NCBI RefSeq assembly: GCF_021166585.1
Contig: NZ_JAJOZE010000016.1
Location: 1-64,000, forward strand
From: Metabacillus kandeliae
GTDB lineage: Bacteria; Bacillota; Bacilli; Bacillales; Bacillaceae
Length of the DNA: 64,000 bases
Direction of reading: 5' to 3'
Below the pieces are notes generated by a model that was not told the DNA's origin, did no database searches, and worked only from the letters and a program-made list of their open reading frames with translations. Position numbers and translations under genes: made by a program. Positions 25,909 to 34,858 of this stretch are shown one piece after another; the stretch's first letter is position 1; every line of letters begins with the position of its first letter.

Positions 25909-25935
25909 ACCCTTATTCTACAATATTTTGAGCTC

Positions 25936-27675
25936 CTAGTGGGAAATGACTGTTTTCTGGGAACTATTGGCAGGAACTGTGATTTCTGCTTCCATCTGTA
26001 CCATGCCGTCATTCTCTTCTATCATTTTAAGCTCACCCGCTGTTGCCTGATAGGAGCCGGCTGTTAAGAAAAGGGGAACATGATACGTAACAGCCCTGTT
26101 CAGCCGGTTGGTCAGCGTTACGGTCTGTGAATCTCCCGTCCCGTCATTCGGCCCTGCATAATCTGCCTGCGCTGACATGACCCCTGCTGCCGTATCGCCA
26201 TTTTGGTAGACGGGTACTGAATTCTCAGTTCCGCTGTAAATATAGGAAGGATCCATGCTGCCATTCTTCATCTGGAAAGTTCTGTAGCCAACCCATGGAT
26301 CACCGGTCAGCTCAACAGAAGTCGTCGTCGCAAAAATGGAGCTGTCTCTTTCATCAATTCGATCTTCGTGTGTATGTCCATGAACGCCAAGCTTGATGCT
26401 GTACTGTTTCATCAAAACAAGGATCTCCTTGGAGCCTTCCCCGTGCCAGAGCTGATCATATTTAATTCCAAGTTTTTCGCCAAGCAGGAGGTTGGAAAGG
26501 GTCTGCGGGTTATGCTGCTCGTCATAGTTTTTCCAGTAGCGCACCACTTCAGGGTCTGAGGATGGCCAAATATCTCTGTCATGATGAAGCGGGTTGTTGT
26601 GGGACATCAGAATTTTCATTTGCTCCGGACTTGTCTTTTTCTCATTTTCAGCCAGATCATTTTTCAGCCAGTTCATCTGTTCTTCCCTGACCTGCCCTCC
26701 CCATGTTCTGACGGAAACCGTGCCGCTTCCGGTGCGGTCCTTCTTATCCCAGTCAAAGGAGTTCAATGCAGCGATGTGGGCATAAGGGCCGTAATCAAAT
26801 GAAAAGTAAGTCGGACCGAACGTTTCATTCCAGTATTTTAATCCATCTGAGAGGGAAAGGTCCTGCGCATAGCCGTCATGATTGCCAGGTACTATGTAGA
26901 CTGGTACCTGCAGCTGCTGCAGCACACGGAAGACCTCCTTGTATTCATAAGAGTATTCTCCGGGATTCAGCTGTCCAAAAACAAGGTCGCCTGATAAAAG
27001 AACAAAATCCGGTTTTTGCAGGTTAATTTCCTGAATTGTTTTGTTTAAGTAAAGCCAGCGCTTGCTCTCATCCGGATTCCAAATGCCAGCCTCTTTCGCA
27101 TAGGAAAGCTTCACAAGGTTACGAGGCGAGCCGACATGGATATCCGTTAAATGAATAAAGGAAAAGTCCTTTTTAAACTCCTTTACAACCTTTACCGAAT
27201 GATGCTGCACATCTGTTTGTTTTTCACCGTCTGCCTTATAGGAGACAGCAAGATCGTAAAGATTTTCGGGCACATCCTCTGGTATCTGAACGGTAACATC
27301 ATAAACCGTCCCATCCTTTTTCCAGTAGGAAGATCCCTTTTCAGCTGAAACCGTCTGAAGGGAATAAGCTGCTTTGATCGGTGATTGTTCAGGACTCTGA
27401 ATCTTGACCTGCCAATCTTCAGGGGCCTTGCCATGTGTATCCACTTTCACAGTCAGCGTTTGTCCCTGCTTCTTGATGGCAGGTGTTGAAAAAAGCGGAT
27501 AGATAATATCATTGATTTCTTTCTTGTTAAGAATCGAAAATTCGCTGTGCTCTGCTGCTTCCCCGATTCCCCCGTCCTTTGCTTCAGGTGATGCAGCTTG
27601 AGTCTGAACAGGTAGAATCATCATAAAAGCGGCATACAAAACAATTAAACCGGCATTTATAGGATGTTTCTTCAT
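25936..27675 (-). CDS. Secreted calcineurin-like metallophosphoesterase
   Basis: A 579-residue exported protein with a signal peptide (residues 1-28, hydrophobic core LIVLYAAFMMILPV, cleavage near TQAAS). A beta-rich N-terminal domain (about 40-170) precedes the metallophosphoesterase domain with the metal-binding series DIHVG, LSGDLVFG, PGNHD, SHNN and GHTHEDR. A further beta domain of about 100 residues ends the chain. The substrate may be a nucleotide or phosphoester scavenged outside the cell. Start codon ATG with GAGGGGAAAG. No LPxTG anchor is seen. Confidence 0.88.
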   Translation of the reverse strand: MKKHPINAGLIVLYAAFMMILPVQTQAASPEAKDGGIGEAAEHSEFSILNKKEINDIIYPLFSTPAIKKQGQTLTVKVDTHGKAPEDWQVKIQSPEQSPIKAAYSLQTVSAEKGSSYWKKDGTVYDVTVQIPEDVPENLYDLAVSYKADGEKQTDVQHHSVKVVKEFKKDFSFIHLTDIHVGSPRNLVKLSYAKEAGIWNPDESKRWLYLNKTIQEINLQKPDFVLLSGDLVFGQLNPGEYSYEYKEVFRVLQQLQVPVYIVPGNHDGYAQDLSLSDGLKYWNETFGPTYFSFDYGPYAHIAALNSFDWDKKDRTGSGTVSVRTWGGQVREEQMNWLKNDLAENEKKTSPEQMKILMSHNNPLHHDRDIWPSSDPEVVRYWKNYDEQHNPQTLSNLLLGEKLGIKYDQLWHGEGSKEILVLMKQYSIKLGVHGHTHEDRIDERDSSIFATTTSVELTGDPWVGYRTFQMKNGSMDPSYIYSGTENSVPVYQNGDTAAGVMSAQADYAGPNDGTGDSQTVTLTNRLNRAVTYHVPLFLTAGSYQATAGELKMIEENDGMVQMEAEITVPANSSQKTVISH

Positions 27676-27835
27676 TACTTTCCCCTCGCTTTCCTGCTTG
27701 CTTCAGCTTCAGTATAGCGAGTAAACGTTAAGGGCTGGTGAAGAAATGATGTCAACCATTTCATTCCAGAAACGTTCATTTATTGATTGTGTTAAGAAGG
27801 ATTTTACATATACCTTTTTCTGCTGGGTTTCCAAT

Positions 27836-27872
27836 AAAAAAAGCGAACCAGGATCCTCACCCGGTTCGCTTT
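27836..27872 (-). terminator. topB terminator
   Basis: AAAGCGAACC and GGTTCGCTTT form a 10-bp stem; on the minus strand a T-run follows. Confidence 0.85.
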
Positions 27873-27876
27873 CCCA

Positions 27877-30060
27877 TTATTTATCCATTTTCAGCTTTGC
27901 GAGTGCCTCTGCAAGAGCCGGATTGGAGAAGTCGTCGTTTTGCTTATTCATGTAGCTTGCGACTTCACGCTTGGAAACATTTTTGTTTTTGCTGTTTTTG
28001 CGTCTTTCGTTAAACGAGGACATTTTTTCCCTGTGCCCGCATTTGCAGACAAAGATCTGGCCCTCTCCTTCGCCGCGAAGCTCAAGCTTTTTATGGCAGT
28101 TTGGACATCTGGCGTTTGTGACCTTTGCAATGTTTTTGCGGTGGCCGCATTCCCTGTCCTGGCAGACAAGCATTTTGCCTTTTTTGCCGTTCACTTCAAG
28201 CATGAGCTTGCCGCAATCAGGGCATTTTGTGCCTGTCATGTTGTCATGCTTAAAGGTGTCCTTGCTGTTTTTAATTTCCTGCACAACCTGCTTTGCATAG
28301 CTTCTCATCTCACCGATAAAGGCGTCCTTTTTCAGCTTGCCTTTCGCGATGGAGGAAAGCTTCAGCTCCCACTCGGCTGTAAGGGTTGGTGATTTCAATT
28401 CCTCAGGCACCAGCTCAAGCAGCTGCTTTGCTTTTGAGGTAATAAAAATTTCCTGTCCTTTTTTCTCGATCATAAAGCTGTTAAACAGCTTTTCAATAAT
28501 ATCCGCTCTTGTCGCTACTGTACCAAGACCGCCGGTTTCCCCGATGGTTTTGATCAGTTCCTTGTCCTCTCCTGCCATATAGCGGGCAGGATTTTCCATC
28601 GCAGTCAGAAGCGTGGCTTCGTTAAATCGTTCAGGCGCCTTTGTTTTGCCTTCTGTCAGCTTCAGTGCGACAGATGCAAAAGCATCGCCTTTTTGGACTG
28701 CCGGCAGAATCTGGTCGGCTACACCATCAGATTCTTCTTCATCCTGATACTTGCCGTAAATTTCCTTCCAGCCCTGGGCTGTGATCCGCTTGCCTCTGGC
28801 GAAAAATTCTTCGCCTCCGATTTCAGCAGAAACGGTTGTCTGCTCATATTCAAACGGCGGATAAAGAACAGACAGGAACCGCTTGACAACCAAATCATAA
28901 ATTTTCCGTTCCTGCTCGCTGAGCGCGCCAGGCACAGCATGCTGCTCCGTCGGGATGATCGCGTGGTGGTCGCTGACCTTGCTGTTGTCAACAAAGGCTT
29001 TGCTCGTTTGAATCGGCTTGGACAGGATTCTGGAAGCGAACTTGGCATATGGCTGCACATTGCACGCTTCTACGCGGTCTTTCAGCGTATCCACCATGTC
29101 TGTTGACAGGTAGCGGGAATCTGTCCGCGGATAGGTGAGCACTTTGTGCTGCTCATACAGCTTCTGCATCACAGACAGTGTTTGTTTCGCGGAGAAGCCG
29201 AACATTTTGTTGGCATCGCGCTGAAGCTCGGTCAAATCATAAAGCCGTGGGGCAAAGCTTTTCTTTGCTGTTTTCGCCACATCTGTTACAAGCGCCTTTT
29301 TCCCTTTTAAAGCAGATAGAAGACCTTCTGCTTTTTCTTTTGAAAAGGTTCTCGTTTCTTTTGATTTCCGGTCGCGCCAAGTGAGCTTCAAGCCCTCCGC
29401 CGTTCCGGTCAGGCCATAAAACGGTTTCGGCTGGAAGCTTTTGATTTCTTCCTCGCGCTTCGCAATGATCGCAACAGTCGGTGTCTGCACCCTCCCTGCT
29501 GAAAGCTGGGCATTGTATTTCGTTGTCAGCGCGCGGGTCGCATTGATGCCGACAAACCAGTCAGCCTCAGACCGCGCAACGGCTGAGTGATACAGATTTT
29601 CATACTCTTTGCCGTTTTTCAGATTTTTAAAGCCGTCCTTGATCGCTTTATCGGTCACAGAGGAAATCCAAAGCCGCTTGACAGGCTTTTTCACATGAGC
29701 TTTTTCAATGATCCAGCGCGCCACAAGCTCGCCCTCGCGTCCGGCATCTGTGCCGATGACAATTTCAGCTACATCCTTCCGGTTCATCTGGGCCTTTACC
29801 GTATGAAACTGCTTGCTGCTTTGCCTGATCACTGTCAGCTTCAGCCTGTCAGGCAAAATCGGCAGCTCTTCAAGCGACCAATTTTTTAAATTTTCCCCAT
29901 ATGCTTCAGGATCAGCCAATGTCACAAGGTGCCCGAGGGCCCATGTCACAATGTATTTGTCTCCTTCAAAAAAGCCATTTCCCTTTTTCCCGCAATTCAG
30001 TACGCGTGCTATATCTCTTCCGACAGATGGTTTTTCTGCCAGTACCAGCGTTTTACTCAA
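27877..30060 (-). CDS. topB: DNA topoisomerase III
   Basis: Type IA topoisomerase of 727 residues that relaxes and decatenates DNA through a tyrosine phosphodiester. The TOPRIM domain starts at LVLAEKPSVGRDIARVL. The acidic TOPRIM triad is in IGTDAGREGE. The catalytic tyrosine is in VLTYPRTDSRYL. Two C-terminal zinc ribbons (CPDCGK...CQDRECGH and CPNCHK...CKCGH) are present. TTG start at 30060 with AGAAGGTG upstream. It follows yfmL with a 12-base gap, so kinase, yfmL and topB appear to be one transcription unit. Confidence 0.95.
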   Translation of the reverse strand: MSKTLVLAEKPSVGRDIARVLNCGKKGNGFFEGDKYIVTWALGHLVTLADPEAYGENLKNWSLEELPILPDRLKLTVIRQSSKQFHTVKAQMNRKDVAEIVIGTDAGREGELVARWIIEKAHVKKPVKRLWISSVTDKAIKDGFKNLKNGKEYENLYHSAVARSEADWFVGINATRALTTKYNAQLSAGRVQTPTVAIIAKREEEIKSFQPKPFYGLTGTAEGLKLTWRDRKSKETRTFSKEKAEGLLSALKGKKALVTDVAKTAKKSFAPRLYDLTELQRDANKMFGFSAKQTLSVMQKLYEQHKVLTYPRTDSRYLSTDMVDTLKDRVEACNVQPYAKFASRILSKPIQTSKAFVDNSKVSDHHAIIPTEQHAVPGALSEQERKIYDLVVKRFLSVLYPPFEYEQTTVSAEIGGEEFFARGKRITAQGWKEIYGKYQDEEESDGVADQILPAVQKGDAFASVALKLTEGKTKAPERFNEATLLTAMENPARYMAGEDKELIKTIGETGGLGTVATRADIIEKLFNSFMIEKKGQEIFITSKAKQLLELVPEELKSPTLTAEWELKLSSIAKGKLKKDAFIGEMRSYAKQVVQEIKNSKDTFKHDNMTGTKCPDCGKLMLEVNGKKGKMLVCQDRECGHRKNIAKVTNARCPNCHKKLELRGEGEGQIFVCKCGHREKMSSFNERRKNSKNKNVSKREVASYMNKQNDDFSNPALAEALAKLKMDK

Positions 30061-30072
30061 AGTAACACCTTC

Positions 30073-31224
30073 TTATCTTCTTTTTCCAAAATTCGCCCGT
30101 TCTTCTTCGCTCATAATCTCGCCGTGATAAATCAGCTTTTTCTGAAGCTCAACGCCGAGCTCTCTTGCATATTTTTTCAATTCGCGCTCTTCTCTTTCCG
30201 TCACAAGCGACACGACAAGCCCTGTTCCCTCGGAACCGAGGCGGCCTGTGCGGCCGGACCTGTGCACGTACTGATCCATATCAGCAGGGAAGTCCGCATG
30301 AATGACCTGCTGCAATTCTTTGATATCTAGACCTCTTGCCGCAACATCTGTTGCCAGCAGAAGGGAATGCTTGCCGCTTCTGAAGCCCTTCAGCGCTGCT
30401 TCGCGGTCCTGCTTGCCGGAATCGCTGTGCAGGACGCCGGCAGGAATCCGGTCATACTCCAGTTTCTCAGAGGCAACGGTCAAATTGCCAATATCACGCA
30501 TAAACGCAAGCGTCTTGACCGGATTTGCCCTTACAACCCTTTCAAGCATGGAGAGCTTATCCCTCTGCTCGCAGACGAAATAAATGTGCTCTGCCTGTGA
30601 TTTTGGGGCATCCTCTGCTCTCACCACAACAGGATCCTTCATCAGCTCTTTCGCTGCTGTTTCTGTTGCTTCAGGAAGCGTCGCTGAGAAGAGTGCCATC
30701 TGGCGCTCGCTCAAAGTCGATTTGATAATCTGCTGCACAGTCGGCAGATGAGCAGGCACAAGAAGCTGATCGCCTTCATCGATAATAATTGTTTTGACCT
30801 GGTGCATTTTCATTTTCTTCATTTTAATTAATTCGTGAATGCGTCCAGGGGTGCCGGCAGCAATCTGCGGCGGCTTTTTGAGCTTTTCAACCTGACGCTT
30901 GATATTGGCGCCTCCGATAAAGGATGCTCCCTTATATTCGCTGCCTGCTGTCCACTTTTGGATTTCTTCCGTGATTTGCATCACCAGTTCATGCGAAGAG
31001 GCTAAAATGACGGCCTGCAGCTGTTTAATAGAAGGATCCAGCCGTTCAAGGATCGGCAAAAGATACGCTAGTGTTTTTCCTGTCCCTGTCGGGGACTGTC
31101 CAATCACATCTTTCCCTTCCAAAAGAAGCGGGATCGCTTTTTCCTGAATCGGCGTGAGATCGGCAAAGCCTGCCTTTTCCCATGCCTGCTGTAAAAATGG
31201 GCTTAATTTCTTTATTTCTGTCAT
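30073..31224 (-). CDS. yfmL: DEAD-box family RNA helicase YfmL (motif II DEGD)
   Basis: ATP-dependent RNA helicase of 383 residues, the minimal two-RecA core with little extension. Motifs: Q motif FADLTPIQEKAIP, motif I SPTGTGKT, motif II DEGD (not DEAD), motif III SAT, and motif VI HRSGRTGRLG. B. subtilis YfmL acts in ribosome assembly. The AAAGGAG RBS precedes the ATG. The gene lies between the histidine kinase and topB. Confidence 0.9.
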   Translation of the reverse strand: MTEIKKLSPFLQQAWEKAGFADLTPIQEKAIPLLLEGKDVIGQSPTGTGKTLAYLLPILERLDPSIKQLQAVILASSHELVMQITEEIQKWTAGSEYKGASFIGGANIKRQVEKLKKPPQIAAGTPGRIHELIKMKKMKMHQVKTIIIDEGDQLLVPAHLPTVQQIIKSTLSERQMALFSATLPEATETAAKELMKDPVVVRAEDAPKSQAEHIYFVCEQRDKLSMLERVVRANPVKTLAFMRDIGNLTVASEKLEYDRIPAGVLHSDSGKQDREAALKGFRSGKHSLLLATDVAARGLDIKELQQVIHADFPADMDQYVHRSGRTGRLGSEGTGLVVSLVTEREERELKKYARELGVELQKKLIYHGEIMSEEERANFGKRR

Positions 31225-31239
31225 AGTAAACTCCTTTAT

Positions 31240-32541
31240 TTATCCATTCGGAATGTCTGCTGCCGGAAGCTTGATGGTCACGGCTGTTCCAATTCCTTTT
31301 TCACTGTCAATATGAATGGTTCCTTTATGGCGCGAAACGATCGTAAAGCAGACAGCCAGGCCAAGGCCTGTCCCCTTTTCCTTCGTTGAGTAAAAAGGCT
31401 GGCCGAGCAGGCTCATAAGCTCCGGATCAATGCCTGAGCCGTTATCCTTCAAAAGGATGACGGCCTGGTCTTCCTCCCTTTTTACATGCACAAGAATTTC
31501 ACCGTTTCCTTCAATGGCCTCTATGCCATTTTTAATCAGGTTTAGAAAGACCTGCTTCAGCTGATTGGCATCGCCATAAACATACAGCCCTCTTTCAAGC
31601 TCTTCCTCTAATACAAGGGAAACATTATCAAGATGGGCCTGGGCTTCAAGCAGCACAAAGACCTGCTTCAAAATTTCCGAAAGATTTTCCACTTGAAACC
31701 GGACTTCCTGTTTTTTGCCGAGAATGAGCATTTCACCTGCTATCAGGTTGATGCGGTCCACTTCTGACATCATAATGTCCAGATGTGTGTCATCAACCTC
31801 TTTTGTTGCCTGCATGAGCTGAATAAACCCCTTCAATGATGTTAAAGGATTTCGGATTTCATGCGCAACTGCCGCAGCAAGCTGGCCAATGACAGACATC
31901 TTTTCAGATGAAATCATCAGTTCCTCGCTTTTCCGCACTTCTGTAATATCACGCGCCACTCCGAATACTCCGCTCACCTGCTTTTCAACCACAATCGGAA
32001 GGAGTGAGCAGCGCAAGATCAGCTTTTCCTGCTTTCGGTTAACAATGACTGTTTCAAATTTCTGTGGGTGGCCCTGCAGCACCTGTTGGAAAGCCTGTTT
32101 TGATGCTTCCCATTCCTCTGCTGCAATATAATGATCCACACGGCAGCCCTTGACGTCCTTTTGCCCGCTGCCGATCATTTTTTCGCCTTCCACATTCAGG
32201 TTCACGATATTCCCTGCTTTGTCCATTTCAAAAACGGCATCCGGATTGTTTGTATACAGGGACTGGTAATGTTCATTGCTTCTCCGCAGTTCCTCTTCTT
32301 TAAGAATCAGGGCATTTCTTGATTGTATCAAGCTTTTTGTTCTTTTAAAAATAAGGATATACAATACGATACCAGTCAGGAACACAAACAGCCAGCCTTT
32401 TGAGTGCTGATAAACATTATACAGCTCCAGCTGATTTTGTGCCAAAACCATGGAAATCCAGTCGCTGACCAGAATCCAGAGCAGACCTGATATTATATAG
32501 TAGAAAGAAATTCTCAGGGCAATGCGATGTGACTGTTCCAT
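31240..32541 (-). CDS. Orphan PAS sensor histidine kinase (sporulation-kinase type)
   Basis: A 433-residue membrane kinase. Two transmembrane helices (about residues 7-30 and 48-68) bracket a short external loop. A PAS domain follows (HYQSLYTNNPDAVFEMD to FGVARDITE). The HisKA box AAAVAHEIRNPLTSLKGFIQLMQ is of the KinA-KinE type, and the HATPase domain shows N, G1 and GTGLGLAV boxes. No response regulator is adjacent, so it may feed the Spo0F phosphorelay. The ATG at 32541 is chosen over a TTG eight codons earlier because AAGGCGGAAAG lies before it. Confidence 0.88.
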   Translation of the reverse strand: MEQSHRIALRISFYYIISGLLWILVSDWISMVLAQNQLELYNVYQHSKGWLFVFLTGIVLYILIFKRTKSLIQSRNALILKEEELRRSNEHYQSLYTNNPDAVFEMDKAGNIVNLNVEGEKMIGSGQKDVKGCRVDHYIAAEEWEASKQAFQQVLQGHPQKFETVIVNRKQEKLILRCSLLPIVVEKQVSGVFGVARDITEVRKSEELMISSEKMSVIGQLAAAVAHEIRNPLTSLKGFIQLMQATKEVDDTHLDIMMSEVDRINLIAGEMLILGKKQEVRFQVENLSEILKQVFVLLEAQAHLDNVSLVLEEELERGLYVYGDANQLKQVFLNLIKNGIEAIEGNGEILVHVKREEDQAVILLKDNGSGIDPELMSLLGQPFYSTKEKGTGLGLAVCFTIVSRHKGTIHIDSEKGIGTAVTIKLPAADIPNG

Positions 32542-32633
32542 ATCCGCTTTCCGCCTTTGTCTCAAAGTGCCTCATCTAAACTTCTTGAGGGATTTCGCTC
32601 TCTTATCATTTTAACTTCCAAACGAGGAAAATA

Positions 32634-32668
32634 ATAAAAAATCTTGCTGGAAAATCCAGCAAGATTTT
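32634..32668 (-). terminator. Terminator
   Basis: ATCTTGCTGG/CCAGCAAGAT with loop AAAAT and flanking A and T runs; overlaps the stop codon of the HEIGH gene. Confidence 0.88.
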
Positions 32669-33122
32669 AAGCGCCCGGCATCAGGAGGGCATCTCTATAA
32701 GATTCAAGCGATTGATTCACAATGGTTTGAAAAAATTCAGGGTCTGCTTCAGGCAAAAGCTTTTCAGCATACTCCCAGGCGTTTTCTTCGATTTTTAAAG
32801 CAATGCGCTTTTTTTCGGAATCGCTCGCTGAAGGATTTTCCAGCCTTTCCGCCAGACCTTCAAGCTCAAGATCCTCTGCATGTCCGATTTCATGGGCGCA
32901 TACAGCCTCCAGATATTCCGCATATCTTTCAAGCGAATGAAACATTTGCATGCATTGTCTTTTGATCGTTTCTGTATAAATCGTAATGGTATGAGAGCCA
33001 AGATTATACTTTCCGCCAATCAGGCGTCCATCCGGAAAAAATGTATCAATGATCATGTCCGCTGCACTGCCGGACTTTAAGAGAAGAGCATCTGTCATCT
33101 GTTTGATCTGTTCGTTTTTCAC
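32667..33122 (-). CDS. Small HEIGH-motif putative metalloprotein
   Basis: A 151-residue soluble protein with a zinc-metalloprotease-like motif AVCAHEIGHAEDLELEGLAERLE near residues 75-97: the HExxH helix plus acidic residues a few positions later. The first half is a small beta/alpha segment (GRLIGGKYNLGSHTITIYTE) as seen before the active helix in minimal zincin domains. There is no signal peptide, so it would act in the cytoplasm. It has its own terminator and an upstream gap of 250 bases. The family was not recognised by name. Confidence 0.75.
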   Translation of the reverse strand: MKNEQIKQMTDALLLKSGSAADMIIDTFFPDGRLIGGKYNLGSHTITIYTETIKRQCMQMFHSLERYAEYLEAVCAHEIGHAEDLELEGLAERLENPSASDSEKKRIALKIEENAWEYAEKLLPEADPEFFQTIVNQSLESYRDALLMPGA

Positions 33123-33371
33123 TTGCTGTTCTACTTTCTCCTTTTTAAAAAGGCAACATGGTGTTTACCCTCTTCTTTTGCTGGTAAAACCTCTTTTGGA
33201 AATAAACTCAGTTTATTATATGGCAAAAACACTGTCAATAGAACCCGTTTAAAAATAAAGCAGGGAATGCCTCGTTTGAATAGAAAGGTAAGGAAAAGGA
33301 GGTGAAAAAGATAACTGTTTCAATGAAGCCATTCAAAACAACTAGAGGATGGCCCTTCCCATTCCTTCCCC

Positions 33372-33818
33372 CTAACGGTATTTGCTGAAAGGACCAAAGT
33401 ATTCATTTCGCATGATAGATGGGCTGCCTGATTGAAAGAACACCCAAATCGGCGCGGCATCCAATTCAGGACACCAGGAAAACAGTTGCCTGTCCCCGTA
33501 CCGGATGGCCCCAAGGGCAAGCGGAAGCTCTTTTACAAAAATGGCATTTCTTTTTTCTGAAACTCCAGGCTGATACACGTCATCCACATGCACATATGCC
33601 TGAAACACAATCCTTCTATTTCTATACAGCCACAATCCGAGTACTTCATCCCGCATGCTCGTAATTTTCTCATAAGCATACTCTCTTCGGATCATAAGAA
33701 ACAATTGACCTGTCTGATCGGAGTGCGTCAGCGTATATTTTCGTCCCTCTGCCGGCCCGTACAGGGAAAGACCGCATTCAAAGGATACAGACAGTTTGCC
33801 AGGGTTTAATTTTTCCAT
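33372..33818 (-). CDS. Staygreen family protein (SGR homologue)
   Basis: A 148-residue protein matching the staygreen fold: MEKLNPGKLSVSFE, then YTLTHSDQTGQLFLMI, YAYEKITSMRDEVLGLW, and RNAIFVKELPLALGAIRYGD. In plants SGR removes magnesium from chlorophyll a; homologues in non-photosynthetic Firmicutes have no firmly known substrate. The ATG at 33818 follows AAAGGAGGCTGCA, so the longer open frame is rejected. It is divergent from the zinc-ribbon gene at 33937. Confidence 0.85.
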   Translation of the reverse strand: MEKLNPGKLSVSFECGLSLYGPAEGRKYTLTHSDQTGQLFLMIRREYAYEKITSMRDEVLGLWLYRNRRIVFQAYVHVDDVYQPGVSEKRNAIFVKELPLALGAIRYGDRQLFSWCPELDAAPIWVFFQSGSPSIMRNEYFGPFSKYR

Positions 33819-33936
33819 TGCAGCCTCCTTTGGGTTTTGGGCATATGTATATAGAAGCTTTAAAAACAGATTACTCCGTTTCTTTTTATAAAAAAGAGGG
33901 AAATAATCCAATATATGCAGAAAGGAGGGATATAGA

Positions 33937-34497
33937 ATGGAACGAAACGCTGTCTTTCCTGATCACGAGCATTTGGATAAAATCACGTACAGTTATGACC
34001 CTTCCGGCGACCTGACCGTTTCCTCATATACGACACCTGCCTTTTGCATTTACTGCAAATCACAAATCGACGGTTTCTTCCCTTTTCGCGACAATGACCA
34101 CAAAGCTTCCATTACATGCAATCATTGCGGCGAAACAAATTATTTTCTAATTGGCGACCAAGATACAGCAGAACTTTATATGAGTTCGCATCACATCTTT
34201 CATGACCTGGGGCCAGATGGCAGCCAGACAATCAGCAGAATGCCGATCGTTTTAAAGGATATTTACTTTTTAAATGAAGGCATGCTTGAAAAAGTCCAGG
34301 AATGCACCGGAATTAACTTCTTTTTTGAAACACAGGAAATAGAATTGAGTAAATTAATTAAAAAAGTATGCAGCGAAACGGGGATTTCCTATGAGGACTT
34401 ATCCGAAAAAGATTTAGGACTCCACCCCCTATTCCCAACCCTGCCTCCGCTCGTCAACAAATGGCTTCATTTATTGACGAAGATTGAATGTATCTAG
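33937..34497 (+). CDS. Hypothetical protein with zinc-ribbon knuckles
   Basis: No family recognised. The 186 residues contain two CxxC knuckles (FCIYCKS near residue 41 and CNHCGE near 66), which probably bind one zinc, followed by an alpha/beta part with acidic helices (LSKLIKKVCSETGISYEDLSEKDLG). AGAAAGGAGG precedes the ATG. The stop codon TAG lies inside the first bases of the repeat block starting about 34491, so the present C-terminus may have been set by that insertion. Confidence 0.72.
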   Translation: MERNAVFPDHEHLDKITYSYDPSGDLTVSSYTTPAFCIYCKSQIDGFFPFRDNDHKASITCNHCGETNYFLIGDQDTAELYMSSHHIFHDLGPDGSQTISRMPIVLKDIYFLNEGMLEKVQECTGINFFFETQEIELSKLIKKVCSETGISYEDLSEKDLGLHPLFPTLPPLVNKWLHLLTKIECI

Positions 34498-34792
34498 AAA
34501 AGCGGAAGCCGCTCGTTCAGCCCCGACAAGCATAAGACGGACAGCCGGAGAAAGGCGACTTTTCCTTTCTCTGGATGACCGGCTTATGACCTCGAGGGGC
34601 TAGCGGCTGGAGCTGGACAATCTAGAAATGCGGAAGCCGCTCGTTCAGCCCCGACAAGCATAAGACGGGCAGCCGGAGAAAGGCGACTTTTCCTTTCTCT
34701 GGATGACCGGCTTATGACCTCGAGGGGCTAGCGGCTGGAGCTGGACAATCTAGAAATGCGGAAGCCGCTCGTTCAGCCCCGACAAGCGCTGG
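34491..34792. repeat. Tandem Bacillus intergenic hairpin repeat (2.4 copies)
   Basis: Two nearly identical units of 126-128 bp (about 34491-34618 and 34619-34745) and a third partial copy ending near 34792. Each begins TCTAGAAAWGCGGAAGCCGC and contains arms GTTCAGCCCCGACAAGC and CGAGGGGCTAGCGGCTG. With the CATAAGAC/CTTATGAC segments these can fold into one long imperfect hairpin. The same family forms the block at 47.03-47.58 kb. Confidence 0.88.
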
Positions 34793-34816
34793 TGCTGAAC
34801 ATCTGAAAATTATCCT

Positions 34817-34849
34817 CAAAAAAAAAGCCGGGCTAAGCAGCCCGGCTTT
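34817..34849 (-). terminator. Terminator of the SleB-like gene
   Basis: AAAGCCGGGCT/AGCCCGGCTTT with loop AAGC; on the minus strand the stem runs into nine T. Confidence 0.88.
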
Positions 34850-34858
34850 CCTTATGCA

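Noticed and set aside
33268-33388. Two overlapping micro-frames (12 and 27 codons) behind AGGAGG
   Set aside because: Very short, with no recognisable family, and partly antisense to the staygreen gene; the strong RBS-like sequence may be chance.
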